From assembly GCA_041674385.1 (NCBI GenBank), contig JBAYVU010000014.1, positions 1 through 64,000 on the forward strand: 64,000 nt of DNA. Reading direction: 5' to 3'. The notes below the pieces were generated by a model that was not told where the DNA came from, did no database searches, and worked only from the letters and a program-made list of their open reading frames with translations. The stretch comes from JACRAR01 sp041674385 (lineage in GTDB: Bacteria > Pseudomonadota > Gammaproteobacteria > Burkholderiales > Rhodocyclaceae). This document shows positions 51,365 through 60,800 of this stretch, one piece after another (positions within the stretch are counted from its first letter, which is position 1; each line of letters begins with the position of its first letter). The translations under genes were made by a program, and so were the position numbers.

Positions 51365-52050
51365 TGAACCCGAACCTTACCTATCGCGCACTGGCAGCGC
51401 TGCTCTCCTATCCGCACGAGGAACTGCTGGGCAGTCTGGCTGAATTGCGCGATGTGTTCTACACCGACCAGCGCCTCAAGTCGGCAGATCGCGCGGCGCT
51501 GGGACGGCTGCTCGATCGCCTGCATGACGCCGATCTGATGGACTCCGAATCCGAATATATCGACACCTTCGATCGTGGCCGGGCGGCCTCGCTCAACCTG
51601 TTCGAACATGTGCATGGCGAATCGCGCGATCGCGGCCAAGCCATGGTCGACTTGCTGGCGCTCTACGAGCGTCATGACTTGGCTTTGACAGTGCGCGACC
51701 TGCCGGATTTCCTGCCGGTGTTTCTGGAGTTCCTGTCGCTGCTCGACGAATCCGAAGCGCAACAGCAATTGCAGGAAGTACAGCACCTGCTGGAGACCAT
51801 CGGAGCGACCCTGACACGGCGCGCAAGTCCCTATGCGGCAGTGTTCCAGGCGCTGCTGCGTCTGGCCGGAGAGCGCCATCCCGAGCGGCAATTGAGCAAT
51901 CGCGAAGGTGCGCCGGTGGAAGAGGACACCACGTTCGAAGCCATCGACCAAGCCTGGGCGGACCAGCCCGTCACTTTCCTGGGCGCGTGTTCACCGCAAT
52001 CCGCGCCCCAGCAATCACAAACCATTGAGTTCCATCGGAGGACGGCATGA
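51364..52050 (+). CDS. narJ: Nitrate reductase assembly chaperone NarJ
   Basis: A 228-residue helical chaperone that binds NarG and supports cofactor insertion. LAALLSYPHEEL at the start and the YIDTFDRGRAASLNLFEHVHGESRDRG signature in the middle define the family. Overlaps with both neighbours indicate coupled translation. Confidence 0.96.
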   Translation: MNPNLTYRALAALLSYPHEELLGSLAELRDVFYTDQRLKSADRAALGRLLDRLHDADLMDSESEYIDTFDRGRAASLNLFEHVHGESRDRGQAMVDLLALYERHDLALTVRDLPDFLPVFLEFLSLLDESEAQQQLQEVQHLLETIGATLTRRASPYAAVFQALLRLAGERHPERQLSNREGAPVEEDTTFEAIDQAWADQPVTFLGACSPQSAPQQSQTIEFHRRTA

Positions 52051-52730
52051 GCGCCTTGAACGATTTCGTCTTCGGCATCTATCCCTACATCTGCCTGACA
52101 GTCTTCTTCGTCGGCAGCCTGGTTCGCTTCGACCGCGAGCAATACACCTGGAAAAGCGATTCCTCGCAGTTGCTGAGGACCGGCCAGTTGCGGCTCGGCA
52201 GCAACCTGTTCCACATCGGCGTGCTGGGCATCTTCTTCGGCCACTTGGGCGGACTGCTGGTGCCGCTGGAAGTTTGGCATGTGCTGGGCGTGACCATGCC
52301 GGCCAAGCAGATGATCGCGATTTTCGGCGGCGGCACCTGCGGTGTGCTGGGCATCGTCGGCGCCCTGATGCTGGTGCAACGACGGCTTGGCGATGTGCGT
52401 ATCCTGCGCAACAGCAAGCCCATGGATATCGCCATATTGCTGTTGCTGATGACCCAACTAGCGCTTGGCTTGCTGACGATCCCGGTTTCCTTGCAGCATA
52501 TGGACGGCGGCGAAATGGTCAAGCTGGTGGAATGGGCGCAGCACATCTGGACCTTCCGCAGCGGCGCAGCCGATTTCCTGGCGGATGTCGCGATCCTGTT
52601 CAAGCTGCACCTGTTCCTCGGCCTGACGGTCTTCCTGGTGTTTCCCTTCACGCGGCTGGTGCATGTCTGGAGCGGCTTCGCCGTGGTCAGCTACGTGGTT
52701 CGTGCCTACCAGCTAGTGCGCGCACGCTGA
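52047..52730 (+). CDS. narI: Respiratory nitrate reductase gamma subunit
   Basis: The 227-residue diheme cytochrome b that oxidises quinol and anchors NarGH. Five membrane helices with heme-ligand His residues are visible (FHIGVLGIFFGHLGGLL; KLHLFLGLTVFLVFPFTRLVH). The RFDREQYTWKSDSSQLL segment after the first helix is typical. It ends the operon shortly before a strong hairpin. Confidence 0.97.
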   Translation: MSALNDFVFGIYPYICLTVFFVGSLVRFDREQYTWKSDSSQLLRTGQLRLGSNLFHIGVLGIFFGHLGGLLVPLEVWHVLGVTMPAKQMIAIFGGGTCGVLGIVGALMLVQRRLGDVRILRNSKPMDIAILLLLMTQLALGLLTIPVSLQHMDGGEMVKLVEWAQHIWTFRSGAADFLADVAILFKLHLFLGLTVFLVFPFTRLVHVWSGFAVVSYVVRAYQLVRAR

Positions 52731-52752
52731 GAGTAGCGATCCTCGCTCCCCT

Positions 52753-52782
52753 AGGCGCCGGAGGTCACGATCTCCGGCGCCT
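52753..52782 (+). terminator. Likely terminator of narGHJI
   Basis: AGGCGCCGGAG (52753-52763), 8-base loop, CTCCGGCGCCT (52772-52782): a perfect 11-bp GC-rich stem 22 bases after narI. The following stretch is pyrimidine-rich but lacks a clean T run. Confidence 0.55.
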
Positions 52783-52881
52783 GAGCTTCCTTCCATTTCC
52801 TTTATCCCACCTGCTTTCCTCGAAGACGAAATTTCGGGGGAAGCTCAGTCGTTGGAATGATGTGAGCGCGCTTCATGGCCG

Positions 52882-53259
52882 CTACGCTGCCCGCCTTGTT
52901 TGCCCGGTCTTGCTGCTGGTAGGTTTCTTCGGCGCCGCCGTCGACCGTGCTCGTGCCACTTTCACCGTTGCAACTGGCTTGATCGTCAGTCCCACGCGCA
53001 TCCCGGCGCGAGTTGCCATATTTACCAGCGCATCCAGGCTGAATTCGCTGATTTTGCCCTTGAGCAATTGATTAAGGCGCGGCTGAGTGAGGCCAAGCGC
53101 CTGCGCAGCCTTCGCTTGAGTGAGTCCGCTGGCCCTGTACCAGTGTTCCACCGCCATCATGGTTTGCGAGCGCAATTGCAGGTTTTGTGCTTCCTCACCA
53201 TCAAAGCCCAGATCGGCGAAAATATTGCCGCTCCCCTTGGTCATGGCCAGTTTGTTCAT
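52882..53259 (-). CDS. HigA-type antitoxin (XRE helix-turn-helix)
   Basis: A 125-residue protein with an XRE-like HTH (SGLTQAKAAQALGLTQPRLNQLLKGK) and the SEFSLDALVNMATRAGMRVGLTI segment typical of the HigA2-like antitoxin family. The C terminus is a basic Ala/Lys/Thr tail. It overlaps the toxin gene by four bases, toxin first, as in higBA loci. It would bind and neutralise the toxin and repress the operon. Confidence 0.82.
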   Translation of the reverse strand: MNKLAMTKGSGNIFADLGFDGEEAQNLQLRSQTMMAVEHWYRASGLTQAKAAQALGLTQPRLNQLLKGKISEFSLDALVNMATRAGMRVGLTIKPVATVKVARARSTAAPKKPTSSKTGQTRRAA

Positions 53260-53606
53260 TTCCGTTTCCTCTCATTCAGTAATTCGCGGTACCGCTTGTT
53301 GGCAAGATCAATGTCGATTTTTGGTGTGCGCCTGGTCTTCTTTTCAAAGCCATGCAGCACATACACTGCCTCGGCGAACTTGGCGACGTACAGCACGCGG
53401 TAGCCAGTCTCGACATGAATCCGAATCTCCCGCACGCCAGCACCTACGGTTTCCATTGGCTTCCAGTCAGCCGGTTCCCTTCCTTCCTGCACAATACCCA
53501 ACTGGTGACCGGCCTCGCGACGTGCATCAGGTGAGAAAGACTTGACTGAATCCAGGCTGTTACCGAGCCAGATCAGTGGCTTCTGTTGAGTCTTTGACAT
53601 CGGCAT
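53256..53606 (-). CDS. RelE/HigB-type toxin (Gp49-like)
   Basis: A 116-residue basic protein of the phage Gp49-like/HigB group of ribosome-dependent mRNA interferases: KPLIWLGNSLDSVKSFSPDARREAGHQL, VREIRIHVETGYRVLYVAKF, VYVLHGFEKKTRRTPKIDIDLANKRYREL. AGGA precedes the ATG by 7 bases. It is followed by the antitoxin gene in an operon between nar and argJ. Confidence 0.85.
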   Translation of the reverse strand: MPMSKTQQKPLIWLGNSLDSVKSFSPDARREAGHQLGIVQEGREPADWKPMETVGAGVREIRIHVETGYRVLYVAKFAEAVYVLHGFEKKTRRTPKIDIDLANKRYRELLNERKRK

Positions 53607-53650
53607 AGATTATTCCTGTTTCAGTATAAATGCAAGAGATCGGATCATAA

Positions 53651-53681
53651 CAAACAAAAAAGCCCGTATTTAAGCGGGCTT
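53651..53681 (-). terminator. Intrinsic terminator of glnE-argJ
   Basis: AAGCCCG (53660-53666) and CGGGCTT (53675-53681) form a 7-bp stem. Read on the minus strand, the stem is followed by TTTTTTGTTTG, a good termination tract, about 40 bases after the argJ stop. Confidence 0.85.
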
Positions 53682-53719
53682 TGTGGATTCTGCCGGACTG
53701 TGCCGGATGTAGTGTTTTA

Positions 53720-54967
53720 CTAACTCCGGTAATCCGCATTGATTTTTACGTAGTCGTAGGACAGGTCGCAGGTCCACACTTTCGCTAGGGCGGAACCGCG
53801 GCCGAGATCGATGCGGATTACGATTTCGGCCGGGGTCATTGCACGCACGCCGTCCGCTTCATGGTAGCTGGCGGCACGACCGCCATATTCCGAGACCAGG
53901 GTATCGCCCAGCCATAACTTGACGGTTCTGACGTCAAGATCCCTGAGCGATTCGTGCGACTGTGCGGCATTGCCGATGGCGGCGAGAATCCGGCCGAGGT
54001 TCGGGTCTGACGCAAAAAATGCGGTTTTTACCAGTGGCGAATGGCTGATGGCGTAGCCGACGGCCTTGCATTCGGCGGTGTCGAAACCGCTTTGCACCAA
54101 GATTTCGATGAACTTGGTGGCGCCCTCGCCGTCGCGCACGATGGCTTGCGCCAGTTCGGCGGCGACAAGCGTGACCGCATTGCGCAGCGCCTCGTAATCC
54201 TTACTCGACCCATCGATGATCTCGGCATTCTTCGCGGCGCCCGTGGCGATCAGGATGAAGGAATCATTGGTCGAGGTATCGCCGTCGACGCTGATGCAGT
54301 TGAAGGATGCGTCGGCAACCTGTTTTACCATTTGTTCCAGCAGCGGCTGGGAAATGGCGGCGTCGGTGGCGATGAAACCGAGCATGGTCGCCATGTTCGG
54401 CTTGATCATGCCGGCGCCTTTGGAAATGCCGGTGACGCTGATCGTCTTGCCGCCGATATCGACCAGTTGCGATGCGGCTTTGGCGACGGTGTCGGTGGTC
54501 ATGATGGCATGCGCCGCATCGAACCAGCCCTGGCTGTCGCCGCGCAACGCTGCCTGGCAGGCGGGCAAGGCCGAGACGATGCGCTTCACCGGCAGCGGTT
54601 CCATGATGACGCCTGTGGAAAATGGCAGCACTTGCCGGTCGGAAAGATCGAGCAGGGCCGCCACTGCGCTACATGTGGCGCGCGCGGCGGTCAGCCCGGG
54701 TTCGCCGGTACCGGCATTGGCGATGCCGGTGTTGATCACCAAGGCGCGGATGTCGTGCCCGGCAAGATGCTGCTGGCAGACTTGCACCGGCGCGGCGCAA
54801 AAGCGGTTCTGGGTGAACACGCCCGCGACCCGGCTGCCAGCGGCCAGATCGATCAGCGTCAGGTCGCGCTGCTTGGCCTTGCGGATTCCCGCTTCGGCCA
54901 CGCCGAGGCGGACGCCGGCGACTGACAGCAACTGGTTGGGGGTAGGCGTGGCGTAATTCACTGTCAT
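53720..54967 (-). CDS. argJ: Bifunctional glutamate N-acetyltransferase / amino-acid acetyltransferase
   Basis: An arginine-biosynthesis enzyme that moves the acetyl group from N-acetylornithine to glutamate. The 415-residue product contains the autocleavage/nucleophile site KGAGMIKPNMATML (the Thr in ATML), plus GVIMEPLPV, VDGDTSTNDS, GEGATK and SDPNLGRI. The start at 54967 gives MTVNYATP, family-like. It lies 40 bases after glnE on the same strand, so both are probably one transcript. Confidence 0.97.
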   Translation of the reverse strand: MTVNYATPTPNQLLSVAGVRLGVAEAGIRKAKQRDLTLIDLAAGSRVAGVFTQNRFCAAPVQVCQQHLAGHDIRALVINTGIANAGTGEPGLTAARATCSAVAALLDLSDRQVLPFSTGVIMEPLPVKRIVSALPACQAALRGDSQGWFDAAHAIMTTDTVAKAASQLVDIGGKTISVTGISKGAGMIKPNMATMLGFIATDAAISQPLLEQMVKQVADASFNCISVDGDTSTNDSFILIATGAAKNAEIIDGSSKDYEALRNAVTLVAAELAQAIVRDGEGATKFIEILVQSGFDTAECKAVGYAISHSPLVKTAFFASDPNLGRILAAIGNAAQSHESLRDLDVRTVKLWLGDTLVSEYGGRAASYHEADGVRAMTPAEIVIRIDLGRGSALAKVWTCDLSYDYVKINADYRS

Positions 54968-55007
54968 GGGTTCATTCCTGAAAAAGGAGCATAAAAAACT
55001 GCAAGTA

Positions 55008-57689
55008 TCATTCGAACACGATTCGCCACAACTCGCGCACTGCTGCGACACGCTCGGCCACGCTGTTCGGTTCCACGCGGGCCGGCGCACTGTTGAGGCG
55101 CAGCGCATGCTGCATGCGGCGATAGTCGCGGTAGGCATTGCGTACCGTCTCGGCCTGCGCAGGGGGGATCAGACCAAGCTGGCCGGCAATCTTAAGCAGG
55201 GCAATGTTGCCGAGGTTGCCGGTAAGCTGTGGGTATTCATGAGCATGGCCGAGCACCAGATACTGGACGATGAATTCGACATCGATGAGTCCGCCGCGAT
55301 CATGTTTCAGATCGAACAGTTGGCTCTTGCCGGCATGGGCATCGAACATCTTTTGGCGCATCGCCAGCACTTCGTGCCGCAGTTCGGCAAGGTTGCGCGG
55401 CTGGCGCAGGATTTCGTTGCGAATCTGCTCGAAAGCCTCGCCGATGTTGCGGTCTCCGGCGCAGAAACGCGCCCGGGTGAGCGCCTGGTGTTCCCACCGC
55501 CAGGCCTCTTCGAGCTGATATTTGCGGAAGGCATCGATCGAACTGACGACCAGACCGGAATCGCCATTGGGCCTGAGACGCAAGTCGGTCTCGAACAGCA
55601 TGCCGGACGAGGTCTGGCTGGAAAGCCAGGTATTGATCCGTGTCGCCAGGCGCGCATAGTTTTCCTGGGCTTCGGGGAATGGGTCGTCGTAAAGAAAAAT
55701 CAGGTCCAGATCGGAAGCGTAGCCGAGTTCCTTGCCGCCAAGCTTGCCGTAGCTGATGACCGCGAAGCGCGGCGTTTCGATGTGGCGCTTCGCCAGTTTG
55801 CGCCAAGCGAACTTGATGGTCAGTTCGAGCATGATATCCGCCAGCTCGGAGAGATGGTCGGCGAGTTTCTCGAGCGGCAGCAGGCCGGCGATGTCCTGTG
55901 CCAGGAGGCGGAATAGCTTGGCATGATGGGCTTCGCGCAATCTGTTCATCTGCAATTCGGTATCCGGTTCGTCTTCTTGCAGAGTTTGTTCGAGCTGTGC
56001 CCGGAAGACGGTCCACTCGGGAGCGGTTTCGAAAATACGGCTATCGAGCAATTCATCGAGCAGGATCGGATGGCGTCTCAGGTAATCCGCCGCCCACGAA
56101 GAGGCGCTGGCGAGCTGAGCCACTTTTTGCAAGGCCTGCGGGTATTCCAGCAGCAACGCCAAGTAGGCGGCACGGCGACTGATCGCTTCGAGCAGGTCGA
56201 GGATGCGCGACAAGGTGTCGTCCGGGTTCGGGGTGGTCGCGCAGGCCTCGATGACCAGTGGCACCAAGGCGTCGAAGCGCTCGCGCACCGTCGCCGGCAT
56301 TTGCTGGTAGCGTCCCCCGCTGCGCAGTGTGGCGAGACGTTGCGAGGCATCCACGGCATTGCGATAGCCATGACGGGCGAGTTCCAGCACCTGGGCATCG
56401 CCGTCGCTGGATTGCCAGATACCCTCAAGGGCATGGTTGGACTTGCTCGGGTCGGCAAAAACCGCCGCGAAATGGCGGGCAACGGTAGCGCGATGGTCGT
56501 CGAGTTCCATCAGCAACGCGTCATAGCCGGCAAATCCCATGGCTTGCGCGATGCGCAGTTGATCGTCGGGGTTTTCAGGCAGTTTATGCGTCTGGGCATC
56601 GTCGAGATATTGCAGGCGGTGCTCCAGGCGGCGCAGGAATTCGTAGGCGCTGCCAAGTTCGAATGCGGCCATGTAGGTGATTTGTTGCCGTTCGGCGAGC
56701 AGAGACAGCACTTGCCGCGTCGGCTTGACCTGCAACTGCGTGTCGCGACCGCCGCGGATCAGCTGGAATACCTGGGCGATGAACTCGATCTCGCGAATTC
56801 CGCCAGGCCCCAGCTTGACATCGTCGGCCATATCCTTGCGCGTCACTTCGCGCCGGATTTGCGCGTGCAGGCTGCGCATTGCGTCGATCGCACCGAAGTC
56901 GAGATACTTTCGAAAGACGAACAGGCGCCGCATCGATTCCAGCCCGGCGACCCATTCCTCCCGGTAAGCGTCCTGGGCGATTGGCCGTGCCTTGATCCAG
57001 GCATAGCGTTCCCACTCGCGCCCCTGAGTGATGAAGTAATTCTCCAGCATGTCGAAGCTGCATACCAGCGGACCCGAATCGCCGTTCGGCCGCAGCCGCA
57101 TATCGACGCGGAATACCCGGCCATCGCTGGTGGATTCCGCGATGGCGTTGATCAAGTTGCGACCGAGCCGTGTGAAAAAGTCGAAGTTGCTGATCGAACG
57201 AGCGCCGCTGCCGTCGGTTTCGCCATCCTCCGGATAGACAAAAATCAGATCGATGTCGGAGGAGGCATTGAGTTCGCGTCCACCCAGCTTGCCCATGCCG
57301 ATGACCATCAATTGCTGCTGTTCTCCCTTGGCGTTGCGTGGCACGCCATAGCGCAGGCCGAGAGCCGCAGCATGCGTCGCCAGGGCTTTTTCCACAGCGA
57401 TCTCGGCGATCAGCGTCATGCTTTCGGTGACTTCGGCCAGGTTCGCCAGCCCGGCCAGATCGCGCGTGGCGATGCGCAGGTAGGCACGCTGTTTGAGATG
57501 GCGCAGTGCCGGCTTGAGTGTTTCTTCGTTCAGCACCTCAGGCAGGAAACCACGCAACTCATCGGCTGTCACTGGATGATCCCAATCGGCTGCGAGTTTG
57601 TCGGCCAGCGCCGGGCTTGCCGTGAGCAACTGGCTGAGATAGCGGGAGAAAGATAGAACCTGCGGCAGAATATCGGTGAGAGAGGGCAT
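55008..57689 (-). CDS. glnE: Glutamine synthetase adenylyltransferase/deadenylylase
   Basis: An 893-residue two-headed nucleotidyltransferase that adenylylates or deadenylylates glutamine synthetase under PII control. The N-terminal removase half has GGRELNASSDIDLIFVYPE and the C-terminal transferase half has KLGGKELGYASDLDLIFLYDD, each with paired Asp. The start at 57689 gives MPSLTDILPQVL. Slightly shorter than E. coli GlnE. Divergent from yhdP. Confidence 0.96.
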   Translation of the reverse strand: MPSLTDILPQVLSFSRYLSQLLTASPALADKLAADWDHPVTADELRGFLPEVLNEETLKPALRHLKQRAYLRIATRDLAGLANLAEVTESMTLIAEIAVEKALATHAAALGLRYGVPRNAKGEQQQLMVIGMGKLGGRELNASSDIDLIFVYPEDGETDGSGARSISNFDFFTRLGRNLINAIAESTSDGRVFRVDMRLRPNGDSGPLVCSFDMLENYFITQGREWERYAWIKARPIAQDAYREEWVAGLESMRRLFVFRKYLDFGAIDAMRSLHAQIRREVTRKDMADDVKLGPGGIREIEFIAQVFQLIRGGRDTQLQVKPTRQVLSLLAERQQITYMAAFELGSAYEFLRRLEHRLQYLDDAQTHKLPENPDDQLRIAQAMGFAGYDALLMELDDHRATVARHFAAVFADPSKSNHALEGIWQSSDGDAQVLELARHGYRNAVDASQRLATLRSGGRYQQMPATVRERFDALVPLVIEACATTPNPDDTLSRILDLLEAISRRAAYLALLLEYPQALQKVAQLASASSWAADYLRRHPILLDELLDSRIFETAPEWTVFRAQLEQTLQEDEPDTELQMNRLREAHHAKLFRLLAQDIAGLLPLEKLADHLSELADIMLELTIKFAWRKLAKRHIETPRFAVISYGKLGGKELGYASDLDLIFLYDDPFPEAQENYARLATRINTWLSSQTSSGMLFETDLRLRPNGDSGLVVSSIDAFRKYQLEEAWRWEHQALTRARFCAGDRNIGEAFEQIRNEILRQPRNLAELRHEVLAMRQKMFDAHAGKSQLFDLKHDRGGLIDVEFIVQYLVLGHAHEYPQLTGNLGNIALLKIAGQLGLIPPAQAETVRNAYRDYRRMQHALRLNSAPARVEPNSVAERVAAVRELWRIVFE

Positions 57690-57784
57690 TAAGGTAAAAT
57701 TGTGCTGGCAGTAGCGGCCAGACAGCATTCTAGTGCCCGGCTTTGGTTTTGGGGCGCTTGCCTTCTTGGCATGGCCCTGTATGG

Positions 57785-57816
57785 ACAATACAACAATACA
57801 ACAATACAACAATGCA
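57785..57816. repeat. Octamer tandem repeat between glnE and yhdP
   Basis: Four tandem copies of ACAATACA (the last with one A-to-G change) lie between the divergent genes. The unit length is not a multiple of three, so copy changes would shift any frame read through it, including the in-frame ATG at 57781 upstream of yhdP. Confidence 0.75.
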
Positions 57817-57828
57817 CCACTCTCCTCT

Positions 57829-60800
57829 ATGCCGATTTCGCTGTTAGGTCGCTCCAGTCTGTGCAAGCTGCTCCGCTTGCTGGCCTGGCTGCTGATGCTG
57901 GGTTATTTCGGTTTCGCTCTGCTGTTTCTCACGCTGCGCTACGCACTGCTGCCGCAGATCAATGACTATCATGTCGACATCGAAAGAATGCTGTCGGATT
58001 CTCTCGGACGACAGGTGGTCATTGCCGGTCTCGAGGCCCAGTGGCAGGGACTGCATCCTCAACTAGCGCTGCACGGCTTCCAGATTCATGACCGGCAAGG
58101 CCGGCCGGCATTGGCTTTGGACAACGTCGCCGCGGAGATATCCTGGACCTCGCTGCTGCATTTCGGTCTGCGACTGAATCGACTGGAGATCGTCGCGCCA
58201 GAGCTGATCATCCGTCGCAATCCGCAGGGGCAAGTCTTCATCGCCGGCCTGCAGCTCAATGCGCCAACACTGGAAAACGAGAACGATTTCTCCGACTGGC
58301 TGCTCGCGCAGCGGCGTGTCGTGGTGCGCGATGCCAGCATCACCTGGCAGGACGAGTTGCGCGGCGCGCCAACGCTGACGCTGCGGCACCTGAATTTTGT
58401 ATTGCAGAATAACGGCGATCGCCACCGTTTCGGTTTGACCGCCGACCCGCCGCATGCGCTGGCGAAGCGACTGGACATTCGTGGCGACTTCCGCGGCAAC
58501 GATCTGGATGCCTTCGCCGCTTGGCAGGGAGAGGCCTATGCCGAGCTCGATTATGCCGACCTGGCGGTTTGGCGCGCCTGGATCGACTATCCGCTGGACT
58601 TGCCCCAGGGCAGCGGCGGCATGCGGCTCTGGCTGGGCTTCGCACAGAACCAGCTGACCCAGCTAACTGCCGACATTGCCTTGACCGACGTCCAGTTGCG
58701 TCTCGCGCCGGATTTGCCCTTGCTCGACCTGCAATACATGCAGGGCCGGCTTGCCGGCAAGCGGCTGAACCGCGGCTTCGAAGCCAATGCCAAGCAATTG
58801 GCGCTGACCACGCGCGACGGCATCAACATCGAACCGACCGACTTTCAGCTGCGCTGGATTCCCGCCACAGAGCATACCTCGTCGCATGGCGAACTGAGCG
58901 CCAACAGCTTGGATCTGGATGCCTTGGCGCGACTCGCTGCTTACCTGCCGATCGACCCGACGATCCGCCAGCGCCTGACCGAAGCCGCACCGCGCGGCAA
59001 GCTGTTCGACTTGAAATCGAGTTGGAGCGGCACAGCCCAGGTCGGGATCGCCACTTATGCCCTGCGGGCGCGCTTCGAAGGTCTAGGCATGCAAGCCCAG
59101 GGAACGCTGCCGGGTTTTGAGGGTGTTTCCGGCAGCATCGAAGGCAACGATCAGGGGGGCAGCCTCAAACTTGCCAGTCAGCAAACACGCTTGAATTTGC
59201 CGCTGGTCTTCGCCGATCCAAGCATTCCCCTGGCAACCTTGAATGCCCAGCTGAAGTGGAATGTGCGTCACGAAGCGGGCCAGGAACGTCTCGAGGTCAA
59301 GCTCGAGCATGCTTCCTTCGAAAACCAGGATGCCGCCGGCACTGCCAGCGGCAGCTACCTGAGCCGTGCGGGGGAACCCGGCGAGATCGATTTGCAAGCG
59401 CATTTCAGCCGCGCCGCCGGAACCTCGGTATGGCGTTACATGCCGCTGGCGGTAAGCAAGGATGTCGGCGACTGGTTGCATAGCTCCATTCTCGGCGGCG
59501 TTAGCGACGAAACCACATTGCGCCTGAAGGGCGACCTGAAGCGCTTTCCCTTTGACGATGGTTCGGGCGTGTTCGAAGTCAAAGGTAAATTTCATGGTGC
59601 CACGTTGAAGTATGCGGCGCGCTGGCCGCAGATCGAACAGATCGCCGGCGAGTTGGAATTCGTTGGCAAGCGCATGCTTATCAAGGCCAGCCAAGGCGAT
59701 ATCTACGGCGTCAAATTGAGTGAGGTCAAGGCGGAGATCGCCGATCTCGAAGTGCCGGAAGAGCTGATCGTGATCAGCGGCAATGCCGCCGGGCCGACTG
59801 CGGATTTCCTGCGCTTCATCGATGACAGCCCGGTGAGCGAGCACATCGACCACTTCACCGACGACATGAAGGCGGTAGGCTCTGGCCATCTCAAGCTGAA
59901 GCTGGTGTTGCCGCTGCGACATCTCTCCGAGACCAAGACCGAGGGTATTTTCGAGTTCGCCGGCAACAAGCTGCTGCTCGATGGCGATCTGCCGCAGCTG
60001 ACCGATGTCAATGGCCGCATGCAATTTTCCGGTGACGCGCTCAAGGCCGAAAAAATACGTGCGGCCATGCTCGGGTCGCCGATGACGATCGATGTGAAAA
60101 CCATCGGCAACGGCACCGTGCTGATCAACAGCGAGGGCAACTTGAGCATTGCCGACTTGCGCAAGCAGTTTTCCCATCCGCTGCTCGATCATCTGTCCGG
60201 CAGCAGTTTCTGGCGCGGCAGGGTACGAGTGCGCAAGAAAATTCCCGAGCTCATGATCGAGTCGAAACTCTTGGGCATCTCTTCGAGTCTGCCCGAGCCG
60301 TTTAACAAGAGCGCCAGCGAGACCCTGCCGTTGCGTTTTGAGCGCAAGTTGCTGCCGGAACCGCAACGAACCGGGGCGGCAGCGACGCGACGTGGCGCAG
60401 CCAGGCTTGCCCCGGCTGCGTCGGCAGGGTCGCGCGACCAGATTGAGCTGGGTCTCGGCAACTTCCTGGCTGCCCGTTTCGTGCGCCACCATGAGGGTGA
60501 GCGAGCGGAAAAAACCGTTTGGGACCGCGGCGCGGTCGCTTTGGGAGAATCGGTGGCAATGCCCGACAAGGGCCTGCTGCTGGCGGTTAACCTCAAGAAG
60601 ATCGATGCCGATTTCTGGCGCAGGATATTGGGCGCCGGCGAGAAGAGCGGCAATCTACCGCGGCTGGCGGCCAACCTCACCCTGAAAACCCGCGAATTCA
60701 CCCTTTTCGACCACCGGCTCAACGATCTGGAAGTCAAGGCAACGGCATCCACCGCAGTCCGCGACAGCGGCTGGCGCGCGGAGGTAAAAAGCCGCGAACT

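Noticed and set aside
55923..57656. A 577-codon open frame antisense to glnE
   Set aside because: glnE is complete with all its motifs on the other strand; the antisense product has no recognisable domain.
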